Shown here in pieces: positions 54,021 to 64,000 of a stretch of 64,000 bases of DNA. The position numbers and the translations under genes were made by a program. Under the pieces are notes generated by a model. The model searched no databases. It saw only the letters and a program-made list of their open reading frames with translations, and was not told the DNA's origin. The DNA is from Adineta vaga (taxonomy: Eukaryota; Rotifera), in NCBI GenBank assembly GCA_021613535.1, contig CP075496.1:9300001-9364000 (forward strand), written 5' to 3'. Within the stretch, counting starts at the first letter, position 1, and the number at the start of each line of letters is the position of its first letter.

Positions 54021-55042
54021 ATGAACGCAGACAACATTCAATATCCGAAAATAAGCGATTGGTCGGCTGCATCGCCCGACATTTTTCAAACTCGAGATTC
54101 AAGTACCAGTAACGATATCGAGACCATCAATGTCAATCATAGTTATATGAATGACTTTCCTGCAAAAAAGTAAGTTGAATCAAGTGATTTATAATAAAAC
54201 TTATGTTTTAGTTTTAAAACATTTCGTAGGTCGGAAAAGTGTTCTTCATCGATGTCGCCATGTATTCAAGGTCTTCTATTAGCTATTGCGACAAATGCTA
54301 TGACATTGGCTGCTGTCGTCGTATTTTGGCTAGTGCCTCACGATAAAGTAGGAATGATTACGCAAAATGGTAAATGTTTGTCTATTTCTTACAAATTTTC
54401 ATACTTACCAATTATTGAATTGTAATAATCTTAGAGTTACCACCTGGCACAATTATTCTGTTTGCTGGTAATCTATCGGTTCTCAAAGGTTCAACGCATC
54501 GTTGGCTAATTTGTGATGGATCAGAAGTATCACGTGTGACATATCAAGATTTATTCTACGTAATTGGCACTATGCATGGAGTTGGCAATGGTAATGATAC
54601 CTTCAATCTACCTGATTTTCGTGCTCGATTTCCATTAGGTAATAATGACAGTAGTAATAATTCGTATGTCACTGGAGGTACATCATCGCATACAATAACA
54701 GTAGCAGAATTACCAGTACATTCGCACAATCAAGGTTCATTGACAACAAATGCTAGTGGTGTACATACACACTCGTACGTTGATCCCGGTCATAATCATG
54801 GTGGATCAACAGGTAGTGGACCTTTTTCTGGTGGCTCTTTTTCTATGATAGGTACTGGAGGTTCTGGTAATGATGGTGGAGCGCATACTCATACTATTCC
54901 TGCTAGTACGACTGGTATTACAATACAATCCGATGGGAGTCATACACATCCGATACAAGGTTCAACTGGTTCACAAGGCTCTAGTCAACCAATTGATACG
55001 ATGCCACCTTATCGAACTGTTCATTACATTATTCGAGCATAA
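54021..55042 (+). CDS. type II membrane protein with phage tail-collar domain, 3 exons, 298 aa
   Basis: Exons 54021-54169, 54230-54369 and 54435-55042; introns 60 and 65 nt; 897 nt in phase. Exon 1 encodes a polar cytosolic tail (MNADNIQYPKISDWS). Exon 2 encodes a membrane segment (about 63-86, GLLLAIATNAMTLAAVVVFW). Exon 3 encodes a tail-collar domain (Pfam phage tail collar): GTIILFAGNL, HRWLICDGSEVSRVTYQDLF, GNGNDTFNLPDFRARFPLGN, TITVAELPVHSHNQ, and a Gly/Ser/His-rich tail ending IDTMPPYRTVHYIIRA. In phages this fold forms the trimeric, carbohydrate-binding part of tail fibres; the His-rich region recalls metal-threaded fibre tips. Here it would sit outside the cell. Introns and the membrane anchor show it is domesticated, not phage contamination. 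Function unknown. Confidence 0.8.
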
Positions 55043-55135
55043 TAGATAAACTTCGTTTTTTGTAGTGCGCAATGAATCGTGTTTACATTAACATTACAAG
55101 AAAAGAAAAAGTGCACTGAACATAACAATAATTTT

Positions 55136-55879
55136 CTATTTATTAGCAGGTTTTTGAACTGAAATTAGAAGTATCATTGGACGTTCTTTTTCTTCTTCTA
55201 ATGCTGGATTATCAATAATCTGTTGAGGTGTAGGACCCCATTCTTCAACACATTTTATCTCAAATCCTCGATCAATCAGCATGTTAAGATAAGTTGCCAT
55301 CTTACGATGTTGTTTAATCACACCATTAACTAGCCAATCGATTATGCGACATCCTTCTGTTTGATAATTGTTTATTGGCCATGATTTTTTACCGTCTTTG
55401 TCAGTTGACCAATTAGGATCTTTCGGAGCTGTATAAATCGGATGTTCGCATGAAAAAATAAGATAACCACCAGCTTTTAATGATCGATAAATAGTTTTCA
55501 ATAGTCTGGACAAATCTTCGATATAATGTAAAGTTAATGAACTGTAAGCTAAATCATACGTATCATCAGGAAGCTCGAGATGTTCTAAATTTTCTAGACG
55601 ATAAGTAATTTCGTTATTTAAAGTCATTTCTCTTGCTTTGTTTAACATTCTTTCGGAAATATCTAAACCCAAAACATGTTTCACTCCTTTCTGTTGTGCA
55701 TACCGACAAAACCACCCGTATCCACAACCAAGATCAATAACATTCAATCCTTCTAAGTTATTAGGCAACATTCTAACAATAGATGACCATTCCGGTGCAC
55801 CATTTAATCCATAGATGGAACGATTAAGTTGAGCATATTGCGTAAAAAATGTTTCATTGTCATAAATATTTTGTGCCAT
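55136..55879 (-). CDS. class I SAM-dependent methyltransferase, 247 aa
   Basis: Single-exon gene starting MAQNIYDNETFFTQYAQLNR. Motif I is VIDLGCGYGWFCRY (residues 47-60), motif II region GLDISERMLNKAR with the acidic residue after beta2, motif post-II ENLEHLELPDDTYDLAYSSL, and LKAGGYLIFSCEHPIYTA. This is the Methyltransf_11/25 type found widely in bacteria (small-molecule methylation); the C-terminal half holds NPALEEEKERPMILLIS, which is common in those bacterial proteins. The substrate cannot be told. Lack of introns and bacterial-style wording make horizontal origin likely. It is convergent with the tail-collar gene, with about 95 bp between stops. Confidence 0.8.
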   Translation of the reverse strand: MAQNIYDNETFFTQYAQLNRSIYGLNGAPEWSSIVRMLPNNLEGLNVIDLGCGYGWFCRYAQQKGVKHVLGLDISERMLNKAREMTLNNEITYRLENLEHLELPDDTYDLAYSSLTLHYIEDLSRLLKTIYRSLKAGGYLIFSCEHPIYTAPKDPNWSTDKDGKKSWPINNYQTEGCRIIDWLVNGVIKQHRKMATYLNMLIDRGFEIKCVEEWGPTPQQIIDNPALEEEKERPMILLISVQKPANK

Positions 55880-57319
55880 TCACTTACTTTCGCTGATCGA
55901 TTACTATCGACTGGAGGTAAAGAATACTCGTCGAACTAAATTTATGTAGCGTGGAAAAGTGAACGAATGTGTCACTTTTAACGAAAGACAGAAGCAGCAG
56001 CAATAAAGCTATTGCTCGCATGATACACTAATAGGAAAAAAATAGAAAACGGTATCTTATCTTTTTTTTAATATACGCCATCTGTATTTAGACTTTCTTT
56101 TTATTGGATGAAATATTGGTAGACAGTATAGTATCATAAAAATATACTCATGGTTTAACTTTGAATAAAAGGTCGACAAATAAGGGTGGATGTGGGCTGA
56201 ATTTGTTATGTTTACCACAGACAGCATCAGTAGCATCGACAAATGAAAGATAAGCGGTTGTAGAAATGACTCGTTTTCATTGCCATTTCACTGACCATTC
56301 GCCATCTTGGTAGTGAAAGGATTAAGCTTAAATTCTAAATGGTGATGAACACAATGCTTGTAGATGATTTGCCAAGATTGAACCACATTGTCCATGAATA
56401 ATTGCCTGAGCATCTCTCTACATTAAGAAATATTCAATAGAACTGATTGATTAGTCCATATGAACACTATACTGCGAAATATAACAAGAGAAATCGACAC
56501 CATGATACATGATTGATTATGAACATCGATAAATATAAAATCAAGGTAAATAATGGCATGAGTAACTTTGTAGAGATAATGATGGGAAAGATGTGATATA
56601 TAATGATCAATTTATTCTTGGATCAGGTCATGAGGGTATAGTTAATATTTTGTTGTTATATAATTAATAGTATTAAATTACTTTGCTCATTATAGCCGTT
56701 GATGTTTTTTTTTATAAAAATGTTCTACTGATATAAAGACTATAGTACGATTATTTGATTAATATTGACTAGCATGAAAACAATGTTAAAGCATGATCAG
56801 TGATATGTAGTAAAACAAGAAGAATTGTCGATTATAGCATTGTTTTTGAGATCTATGCCATTCAGAATAACAAGTTTTCTAATTACATTGCTTTTTGGCA
56901 ATCATATTTATATGCCCATTTTAAGATACGAATCTGAATCGATGTATCATTATTCAATATTCAGTTGTTTAGAAAAGCATGCCAAGAAATAGGATAATCG
57001 AATGAGTTGAGAAGAACTTTACTATACAGATCAGTACTCACCATATAGGCAAATACTTTCCAATGAAGGAAATAAACTTAGAATCTTTTTTGTGCACTAT
57101 ACTTCGCAAATATGATTATAAAACATTAAAAATCTCACAATATATTAAATTGTAGATACTGTCTACAATAAGAACACATGCCTTTCTTAAAGTCACTTGT
57201 ATTGTCTTTGTTCTTTTTTCAATATTGAAAGATAACTATGTACTTTCATAACAACTATGTAAGATTCATTTTATCATAAAAACATTAGAATCGGTAAGTG
57301 TATAGCCGTAGACTACAAA
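55880..57319. other. intergenic, nothing recognised
   Basis: About 1.4 kb between divergent genes, with stops in all frames and no recognisable repeat. It may hold decayed sequence, but nothing could be aligned by eye to other parts of the window. Confidence 0.4.
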
Positions 57320-59227
57320 ATGAATAATAAACGACCATATGAAACTACATCGATAGATGATGAAGATATTGGGACAAAGAAAGTACGACATAGTGCATCA
57401 ATAACAATTAGTCGAAACAAGTGAGTCACATTTAATTTGTATTTTCTTTCATTGAATTACTATATTCAGATGTGATAATACACACTTCGAAGATCTTTCA
57501 AATGATCTGATCACAGAAATATTCATATATCTTGATGGTTTTCACATTTATCAAAGCTTTTCTTCCCTTAATATACGATTTCAAAATCTAGTGGCATCTA
57601 GAACAATTTCATTACAAATTGATGGATCATCTATTTCAAAATCGTCGTTCGAAAATTCTTATATTGACTTTATTCAATTACATAAAAATCGAATTCAATC
57701 TCTTTATTTATCAAATCCATGCATCATCGATACAATTCTATCATCAATAAAACATTTCTCACAACTACAAACATTGATTATTGATCAAATCGAATGTGAA
57801 AGATTAGAACATCTTCTTACCACTTTAACTTGTTTACAGTATCTCTCATTTTTATCCATCAATATTGAACCTAATGCAAATAAAACGGAAATCTATAACC
57901 AAATATTTATGTTATCTACATTAAAATCTTGTAAAATATCATGCGAAGATCCTATTCAATTAGGTCAATTTCTATTTTCAACAAATATTTCATGTTCAAT
58001 TGAGATACTTCTGATTTCTGGTCAATGTTATCTAAATGAACTTGATTCTTCTCTATCACATCTTCCTCAACTTCGTCATTTATACGTGAAACAGATCAAT
58101 GGAGATTCGAATTCATCAACAGAACTATCTTCACCCGTTATAAATCATTTAACTTACGTTTCCATAAAATTAGATTCAATTAAGTTTGTTCAATTTGAAC
58201 AGTTCGTTAAAAAATATTTTCAGCAAGTGAAACAGTTATTTATTTCAACAACTCGTGATATGACTTATTTAGAAGGTAATCGATGGGAAAAATTAATTAT
58301 CACTTCGATGTCACATTTACAAATCTTTGATTTTCATCATACAATAAAGAATTTCTTTGATTATCCTGATGATATTTTTGAAAATTTATTTAATCAATTT
58401 CATTCACAATTTTGGAAACAACAACAATGGTTCTTTGAATATGTACCTAATACTGGAGAATATCAACAAGGAATGTTTCATTCAATTCAACCCTATAGGT
58501 AAAATGAATTGAATTAAATATTTTAACTTTATTTTTTGTGATTGTTTTTTTAAGAAAAAAATACTTATCATTAGGACATAATCCAGATGTAGTAGAGAAG
58601 ACTGGTTCTATGGTAACTCTATATTCAGTTCGTCATGTGATTATTCAAGATCATCAAGCAATAATAACTTGTTCTAAATCTTTTCCAAATATTAATGAAC
58701 TTACTTTGGTTGATCAATGTTCTCTTCAATCGAAACGGTTTCTATCAAATGAATTCCATGACATTATTTCTTTATCTCAACTGACCAAATTAAACATAAA
58801 TATTAATCATTTATATTTCTCTGATTTCGTTCAAATATTACAATCTACACCTAATGTTCATATCTTAACTTTAAAATCGCTCCAATTCTTTACAAAATGC
58901 GGTTCATCGATACAAACATTTGATAATAAAATTAGAAAGATTACCATTACCGATCATTATTCTTTAAGAACAATGAAAATATTGATAGAGATTTGTCCAA
59001 ATATACAACATCTGACGATTGGTATATTTCGAGAGTCTGTTCTACCCACTGTTCGATACTTATTATCAAATCAAAGGAAAACTCTTTCTAATAATTTATT
59101 TTCATTATATATAACTGGCATGAATACAATGTGGACAGAAAAAATACAAAATTTTATAGAATCAGATAAACTGCTTGATAAATATGTAACCAAAGTAATC
59201 GGTCACAATTTTTATCTTTGGTGGTGA
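57320..59227 (+). CDS. F-box protein with LRR-like body, 3 exons, 600 aa
   Basis: Exons 57320-57420, 57470-58498 and 58555-59227; introns 49 and 56 nt; 1803 nt in phase. Exon 1 encodes a basic polar start (MNNKRPYETTSIDDEDIGTK). The F-box begins exon 2 (about residues 36-75): FEDLSNDLITEIFIYLDGFH then IYQSFSSLNIRFQNLV. The rest is a degenerate leucine-rich solenoid with repeated units (IQSLYLSNPCIIDTILSSI, LQTLIIDQIECERLEHLL, LRHLYVKQI, INELTLVDQCSL, VHILTLKSLQF, IQHLTIGIF). F-box proteins join Skp1-cullin ubiquitin ligases and choose targets through the solenoid. Bdelloids carry large families of this type; two broken relatives lie at 6656-7628 and 16745-17038. Target unknown. Confidence 0.85.
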
Positions 59228-59443
59228 TCAAGTTCGTTTCTTATAATTGTGACTAAAATTAATTCTCATCAAATATTAACAGGAGGAGTTTTTGAAAACA
59301 ATTTGCTATGTCAATATCAGTATTTTTTGTTAATTGGATTAAAATGATGCTCTATGTAAATGAAAATCAGTACGGTAATTTTATAGTTCACATTTTAGAC
59401 AATAAGATAAATAAAATCAATAACTGTTCAATAAAGAAAAATA

Positions 59444-59899
59444 TTATGATTCACTTCGTATCAATGACAGAATTAGCATCATCATCGATAGTGGTATTAT
59501 AATGATACTTCCTATCGCACCTGGTGGTCGATGTACAGTAACGAGAGGTTTCATGCATCCAATTCCCAACCGTAGGATTTGTTCAATTAAAATTTCGGTG
59601 ATCATCAGTGGAATTAATTCTCTATAACGCCAAAGTACTATCCATATAATAATAGCCATAATAAATTGAGCTCCACCCCATTGAGCAAGTAACGCGACAA
59701 TATTCTTACCTCCATTTACATTGATATTCATTGATGCAATGGATTGAGCGCCACTATCAAAATAAAACATATGAATAAGACTACGCACTGTTCCAACTAT
59801 GTTGATCAATATCAAAAACCACATTGAAATTTTTAATCCTGCATAATCATTTCGTTTTGGTGGCAAGAGCATCGAAATATCAAAGTTAATGTTTCCCAT
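59444..59899 (-). CDS. small bacterial-like membrane protein, 4 TM, 151 aa
   Basis: Single-exon gene starting MGNINFDISML. Four hydrophobic segments are visible: about 24-42 (ISMWFLILINIVGTVRSLIH), 67-90 (IVALLAQWGGAQFIMAIIIW), 96-112 (LIPLMITEILIEQILRLGIG) and 126-148 (AIGSIIIIPLSMMMLILSL). The phrases YRELIPLM, EQILRLGIG and HRPPGAIGS match my memory of uncharacterised bacterial membrane proteins, so horizontal origin is possible. No enzymatic motif is seen. Function unknown. Confidence 0.6.
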   Translation of the reverse strand: MGNINFDISMLLPPKRNDYAGLKISMWFLILINIVGTVRSLIHMFYFDSGAQSIASMNINVNGGKNIVALLAQWGGAQFIMAIIIWIVLWRYRELIPLMITEILIEQILRLGIGCMKPLVTVHRPPGAIGSIIIIPLSMMMLILSLIRSES

Positions 59900-61478
59900 A
59901 GGTTTTTTTATTCACTTTTATTCGTATTCACAAAGCAAATCAATCTAAATGAATAGATATAAAGAATATAAAATATATAATATTTTGGATTTTTTGCACA
60001 CTATATCAATTCTGTACTTATTTTATCAATCGAAACTCGGTTTATTTCGAAAAGAAGCAATAAACACATCAATCATTTGTCAATATGTGGGTTTAGTTTA
60101 TCTTTCTATTTCATTCTGTTTTTTTTATTCCATTCTTCTTTGACGCAAACATTAACAAGAGAAAAATCATTGGTTACGTTTGAGTCAAATCCTATCACAG
60201 TAACTATGATAAGGATGTGAATGAATATTAATTTTTCATTACCTTACACGTTGAACAGATTGTATCTATGAAATGATTTTTACCTAGAATTAATTATATC
60301 TGCTCTGTGTTGAGATGTCGCTTATATGATATAACAAAAAAATAGAAATAAAACTATATATCGGTGTGAATGATAATATTATTCATCTTTTCAAAGGTTC
60401 TACGTATAATTTGTATATTTATAAAATGAAACCATAAATTCAGATTGATGCAGTATTTATTCTATCGTTATCGAAAAGAAAAAAAACGTACTTCTTCGTA
60501 CTTCTTCGTACTTCTGAAGGATAGAGTGTAGATGGAGCTACTATTGAAATTGAATTCTTGTATATCATCAGGTATACGCATGTATCTTTTCTTTAGTAAC
60601 TTTAAAAAGATCTTTAATTAAAAATTGCATGCCGACAAAGATGTTGTACTTGAATTACTACAGATTAATGTTCCTAAAATATTTTTGAGGGTGTTGGTGT
60701 GGGTATATCTTCTTCACTATATTACCCATAACCACACTCACACCCAACGAATGTGGAAAAGAGCTAAAACACTAAATAAAATTGCTGGAGAAATTTTTTT
60801 ATTATTGGGCAGTGGTTTTTCTATAGCTGCAGCTGTAATAGAATACACACAAAGATAAATGCTTATGAACACAGAATAGAATTTTTTTTTAATATAAAAA
60901 AGTCTTTCGTCACATGAAAGATCTTATTGTCATAAAGTCGAAAATATGGTCAAATGTTTATATATCATATCAGAAGATGCTTGATATTCATGACTTTTCT
61001 CATTTGAAAGTGTATTAGAGTAAGAATGAATATAATGCATTGCTTATAAAAACTATTAATTTTACTGAAGCTGAAATAACTCTATTGAAGTGTGTGGCAC
61101 ATGTCAGAATGTTTGTGATTTAAATAACTACGTTTCTATATATCGTTGAAAATGAAGAAAATCCAAATAATATTATTAACCATACGGCGTGCGATATATT
61201 AAAGAGACGAGAACATACGTCTTTTGACATGATAAATATTTGTTCCTTATCTTTGAATAAAATTAGCTTTCAGAAAAAGAATGAAAAAGATAAATGTAAT
61301 ACATAAGAAGCAATTTTTCAAAATTTCTACTCATTTTTTTTATCATTCCACCTGTCGTATGACATTAGGAACCACGCAAGAGCTGATTCATCGATTATCA
61401 GTATAAATTCCAAATACTTACTTAAGTATTATAGATTTAGTCATATTGATCAAATCGAAAAAACAATTTGATATTCAT
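59900..61478. other. intergenic with a short decanucleotide repeat near 60487-60515
   Basis: Three tandem copies of CGTACTTCTT lie at 60487-60515. At 60690-60750 a G/T-rich and a C/A-rich stretch (GGTGTGGG, CCACACTCACACCC) could form an imperfect hairpin and include telomere-like words. The open frame 60625-60858 starts from TTG; its end (LNKIAGEIFLLLGSGFSIAA) is protein-like but orphan. Confidence 0.4.
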
Positions 61479-62380
61479 ATGGAAACTTCACGCATAGAAA
61501 TATATAAAAAACGTACTTTTACGTTTTCGAAAATGATTTTTATTGCAATTATTATAATAGCATTTATTACCACAATTACTTCTCGATGGAAGTATGTCTT
61601 CATTTTTACTTCTTTATATGTTTAACACTTGTGTTTATTATCTTATTTAGCACGCAACAAATACCGAAAATTACTTGGAATATAGTTACAAATGATGTCA
61701 GTCAATGTGCATATTTAGAGTGTTCTCATTCTTCAAAATGTACAACAAAAAATGAAACATGTTGTGTTTATATTCTTAAACGTTCACTTGTCTTTTTGCA
61801 CACATTCTTTCGCCATCATAACCTACCGTATGTGATTATCTATGGTACACTTCTTGGTGCTGTACGTAATCGAACTATTATTCCATGGACACGTGATATC
61901 GATATTGGATTTTTCAATTGGACTTATTTACATAACAAAACTATTCGTGATGAATTGTATCGACATGGATTTCATCTATTTTATGTAAGAGAAAATAAGT
62001 ATCTATCAAGAATTCTATCGAATATTCTTTTCATCATATAGACTCTCAATTTAACTCGTTTATGTATACATAAAAATACTACTGATACAAAACTTCTCCT
62101 CACTCAAAAATTTCAATCTAAACCGCCAACTGAAATCTATCATTTACATGCTTATATTGATTTATATTTAGCAAAAAAACAAGCAGAATCGTTAGATCGA
62201 ACGACAAATACTTCAATATATTCAATTGAATTTAGTAAGAAATTTCTTTCACCTATTTCTTTTCAAAAGAACATTACAATTGATAATCAAACATATCCTA
62301 CTGTTGATAATATTGATGAGCATCTCGTGCATTTTTATACAAAAAAATACATGCATGATGTAATACCAAGTCGACCTTGA
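61479..62380 (+). CDS. LicD/fukutin-like membrane protein, 3 exons, 261 aa
   Basis: Exons 61479-61591, 61651-61984 and 62042-62380; introns 59 and 57 nt; 786 nt in phase. Exon 3 has no ATG of its own at its start and is recognised by splice signals and continued reading (HLFY-TLNLTRLC). Residues about 19-34 (MIFIAIIIIAFITTI) are a signal anchor, placing the rest in the Golgi lumen. Exon 2 holds the LicD signature: LPYVIIYGTLLGAVRNRTII followed by PWTRDIDIGF, where DxD binds metal and nucleotide; exon 3 ends HFYTKKYMHDVIPSRP. LicD-fold proteins transfer phosphocholine or, as fukutin/FKRP, ribitol-phosphate onto glycans. The donor and acceptor here are unknown. Cysteines before the motif (QCAYLEC, CTTKNETCC) fit a lumenal, disulfide-bonded protein. 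Confidence 0.75.
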
Positions 62381-62557
62381 AAACGTTCTTGTATGAATCA
62401 AACAAATTCAGATCGATAAAACTATTTTAGTTTCTTTACTATAGATTATTTGTAATAAAATGCATCGTTTTTATCTCATTTTGATTACTTGTATTTTTTC
62501 GATAATTACTACATTCAAACATACTCTATAATTATATGTGAAAAGTTCATACATCAT

Positions 62558-63842
62558 TTATTCGTAAAGAATCGTACATTGAATTCCATCATCCTTTTGT
62601 TGTTTTAAATCTTGAAGATCGATATCTAACATACAGTGTTGATGTTCATTTGTTGGACATAAATGTGATGTAAACCACCATTCTGATTCAGGTAATAAAC
62701 CGGGATGATTATCTGTAACACGTACCATCAGACCAGTGCAAACAATAGTCGAATTTGGATCATTAAAATCCATAATTGTTTTATTTTTTGCATCAATAAT
62801 CCATTCAATAACATCGTTGCTTATATTAGGATCTATAATAGGACTTTTAGCATCCAAGGTTTCACGATCAATCTTTTTTATATTCTCTGGACGAACTCGA
62901 CACTGTAATACAAATTGAACATATTTACCATTTTTAACAAATATTTTTTCGTCTGTTGATTCAATTTCTTTCACTTCACTATATCTTGGATGAGATGCAT
63001 AGATAATCGATGGGGTAACATATATTCCTGCACCGTGATTAACTGCCGTAGCTGGTCTTAATCCACTTAATAAAATTGATAGACCATTTGAAAATTTCGT
63101 ACCATGGTAACATATACACCATCCTTTAAATTTCTCATAGAATTGATCAGTTACATAAAAGGAATGCCTTTTCCATCCAACTGGACAATAATATGGATGT
63201 TGGCCACGATCTCGTCCATCTTCAAGATTACCTGTCCAATGCGAATGATCTATATCATAAATACGATTATATTTTGGATATAGATTTATTTCATAACGCA
63301 ACTCTTGTTTTGCAGGCAATTTTTGAATATTACCCATATACATGAATATGACTTTTAATCCAGCTAAATCTTGTATTCTATCTGTTAGTGAGTCATAAAA
63401 AGCTTTAATATTGATTTTTCGCCTAACAGAAAGAAAATCTTTGAAAATCTCTGTAATTACTTTAACACAACCGATCTGTATTTTTCGAATAACGATATCA
63501 TCCGTATTGAATATTTCACAAATTTGTTTTAAAAAGATTTTTGCATCAAATTCATTATAATCTACATCAATGACAAATATTAAATATATTGATGTTAAAT
63601 TAGTATCATTTTGAAACAAATCATCAGACACAGATATGAGTGGCATTTGTGTAATGTGAAAATATTCTTTACACTTTTTGTAATATGTTTCTTCTTCTGG
63701 TGGTATTGATTCTTCAAATGTTTCAATTGTTTCTTCGGAAGACACATCTGAATTATGGTCGGCACAAAATAGAAGAAGGATTATATTAAAAACTTACTTT
63801 GATCATTGGATTTCTGTAAATCAATGTGAGGTAAAGTTTGAT
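62558..63842 (-). CDS. PARP/ART-fold-like protein, 5' end unresolved at the window edge
   Basis: Two exons are visible: 63842-63798 and 63747-62558, joined over a 50-nt GT-AG intron in phase 1 (KSNDQ-N-VSSEETIE). The larger frame starts at GTG, not ATG, and the upstream exon is preceded by an acceptor, so at least one more 5' exon exists, perhaps beyond 64000. The C-terminal half reads TGNLEDGRDRGQHPYYCPVG, then CICYHGTKFSNGLSILLSGL and HGAGIYVTPSIIYASHPRY, then YVQFVLQCRVRP. YHGT followed by GxGIYxTPSxxYA resembles the His and Tyr strands of PARP-type ADP-ribosyltransferases; the third (Glu) position may be in the VIEWIID stretch. No membrane segment or signal is seen. I recall this family from bdelloid and some fungal or plant sets without known function. 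Confidence 0.6.
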
Positions 63843-64000
63843 CTATAAAAAGTATAACATTGAAAGTTTTAAAGTTTTGAAGTATAAAAAAACTGAAGTA
63901 TGGGATGAGAATTCTCTGAACTAGATTTCTATCATTTACTTCGTTTCGTCAAATTTGTATTTTAAAGAATTCTGAGATTTTTTTTATGATAATAGACAAA

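Noticed and set aside
60690-60750. Possible hairpin of telomere-like words
   Set aside because: The two arms pair only imperfectly and the words are not in a clean hexamer register.
60625-60858. 77-codon frame ending in a hydrophobic stretch
   Set aside because: TTG start and built partly on G/T- and C/A-rich simple sequence; kept only as a note in the intergenic entry.
62705-62918. Two plus-strand frames of 60-67 codons
   Set aside because: Antisense shadows of the PARP-like gene.

Overview
The window looks like a bdelloid rotifer chromosome segment (confidence about 0.8). It is AT-rich eukaryotic DNA with many small genes on both strands and GT-AG introns that are mostly 48-73 nt. The gene content is typical of that group: small rhodopsin-type GPCRs, an LDLa/EGF/7TM receptor, NHL propellers, F-box/LRR proteins, an arginine-ADP-ribosyltransferase joined to LRRs, and several genes of bacterial character. 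A short run of the hexamer ACCCAC (complement TGTGGG) at 28.5 kb matches what I recall as the bdelloid telomere repeat. No rRNA, tRNA or CRISPR was seen.

Layout, left to right. 0.4-4.7 kb (minus): a 72-aa Gly/Asn/Phe-rich protein, a two-exon GPCR and an ART-LRR protein. 5.25-6.2 kb: a GC-richer decayed mobile element. 6.6-7.6 kb: a broken F-box/LRR gene. 8.8-10.2 kb: a secreted YHYH protein with an Ala-Ser-Thr stalk. 10.9-15.8 kb: a charged coiled-coil protein, a relic secreted peptide, a four-exon multicopper oxidase and an Smr-domain protein. 17.2-18.1 kb (minus): a GPCR. 19-24.3 kb: decayed gene fragments, a CD225/dispanin protein with a PPPY motif, an unknown ORF and a GNAT acetyltransferase. 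25.0-28.1 kb: an SDR-epimerase-like region and an EGF/exostosin (GT47) region in one reading frame, separated by one in-frame TAA.

28.8-35.2 kb: a beta-lactamase-like serine hydrolase, a chitin-binding plus D8C protein, a secreted propeller (minus) and a two-exon GPCR. 36.0-41.2 kb: a nine-exon transmembrane NHL protein, a hidden 88-aa acidic protein (minus) and an SK-type K+ channel. 42.6-47.3 kb: an M28 peptidase (minus), a Golgi-type DXD protein, and a hidden 87-aa cysteine-rich peptide with a CS-alpha-beta (defensin-like) pattern (minus). 48.9-53.6 kb: a 1543-aa LDLa/EGF/7TM receptor. 54.0-64.0 kb: a membrane-anchored phage tail-collar-domain protein, a bacterial-type methyltransferase, a three-exon F-box protein, a bacterial-like small membrane protein, a LicD-type protein, and a PARP-like protein whose 5' end is not resolved before the right edge.

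The genes do not form an operon-like system. Common themes are cell-surface recognition and signalling (GPCRs, LDLa/EGF/7TM, NHL, tail collar), extracellular chemistry (multicopper oxidase, M28 peptidase, beta-lactamase-like enzyme), glycosylation (GT47, LicD, DXD protein) and ADP-ribosylation (ART-LRR, PARP-like). Exon joins were worked out by eye from splice signals, reading phase and domain continuity; no database search was possible.
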